From Gemmatimonadales bacterium (GTDB taxonomy: Bacteria > Gemmatimonadota > Gemmatimonadetes > Gemmatimonadales > GWC2-71-9), in assembly GCA_013813675.1 (NCBI GenBank), contig JACCRH010000281.1, positions 1 through 6,293 on the forward strand: a stretch of 6,293 nucleotides of DNA, written 5' to 3'. The notes under the pieces were generated by a model that was not told the DNA's origin, made no database searches, and saw only the letters and a program-made list of their open reading frames with translations. Positions 6,136 through 6,293 of this stretch are shown one piece after another. Numbering within the stretch: position 1 is the first letter of the stretch; each line of letters starts with the position of its first letter. A program made the translations under genes and the position numbers.

Positions 6136-6293
6136 CTACTCCGCCAGGTCCAGCTCCTCGAGAAATCGGTTCGAGAACGCCCGTCTGAGCGGCGGCGGCA
6201 GCAGTCCCCGCCTCGCCGCCAGCCAGCGGTCGACATTCGCGCCGTACAGCCGCCGCGCCTCCGCCGCGCTCAACCCGAGCAGCTTGCCCCAAT
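6136..6293 (-). CDS. C-terminal end of an unidentified gene entering from the right edge
   Basis: On the minus strand, codons from 6291 down to 6139 read 51 residues beginning WGKLLGLSAAEARRLYGANV and ending FSNRFLEELDLAE, then a TAG stop at 6138-6136. The composition looks like genuine protein: regular helices, Leu/Ala/Arg-rich with aromatic residues and an acidic tail. The convergent placement against the phosphatase gene is also sensible. I do not recognise the family. The RLYGANVDRWL stretch faintly recalls the C-terminal tail of some metal-dependent amidohydrolases, where a similar helix follows a 'GL' segment, but 51 residues are too few to name it. Most of the gene lies outside the window. 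Confidence 0.6.
   Translation of the reverse strand, partial: WGKLLGLSAAEARRLYGANVDRWLAARRGLLPPPLRRAFSNRFLEELDLAE

Noticed and set aside
5559..6188. Plus-strand open frame of 209 codons overlapping the phosphatase gene and the convergent spacer
   Set aside because: It is a +1-type shadow of the PP2C frame, Arg/Pro/Gly-rich, with no motif and no ribosome binding site.

Overview
The window is GC-rich, densely coding DNA from an uncultured or environmental-type bacterium. The best guess at phylum is Gemmatimonadota. This rests on the style of the kinase (an 'MPELVARLQTALSDRYRLE'-like N-terminus, a near-canonical Hanks kinase domain, one membrane span, then a TolB/PD40 propeller) and on a spacer palindrome of the 'TGTCATCCtGAGCGAAGCG' type. 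Acidobacteriota would be the main alternative. The phylum call is inference from recalled family style, not from a marker gene.

Layout, left to right. (1) From the left edge to 2110, minus strand: the N-terminal ~703 residues of a UPF0182 (COG1615) membrane protein with seven predicted membrane spans and a large soluble part; its C-terminus lies outside the window. (2) 2111-2429: a 319-base divergent spacer holding a long, nearly perfect hairpin (30-base arms), a run of three TGTCATC units at its edge, and weak promoter-like sequences. (3) 2430-5099, plus strand: an 889-residue membrane-anchored Ser/Thr protein kinase with an extracytoplasmic TolB-like beta-propeller. (4) 5173-6057, plus strand: a soluble PP2C-type Ser/Thr phosphatase behind a strong Shine-Dalgarno sequence. 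(5) 6058-6135: a short convergent spacer with a 7-bp hairpin. (6) 6136 to the right edge, minus strand: the last 51 codons of an unidentified gene.

The functional core is the kinase-phosphatase pair. They are co-directional, 73 bases apart, and have no convincing terminator between them. A transmembrane kinase with a propeller outside the cytoplasm, plus a cytoplasmic PP2C that could reverse its phosphorylation, makes a plausible reversible signalling module. Its ligand and substrates cannot be read from the sequence. The divergently placed UPF0182 protein has no established function. I see no tRNA, rRNA, CRISPR array, insertion sequence or phage gene. I do not see a clearly new defence or biosynthetic system; the points most worth checking are the hairpin repeat, the pairing of kinase, phosphatase and UPF0182 protein, and the absence of cysteine from the whole kinase.
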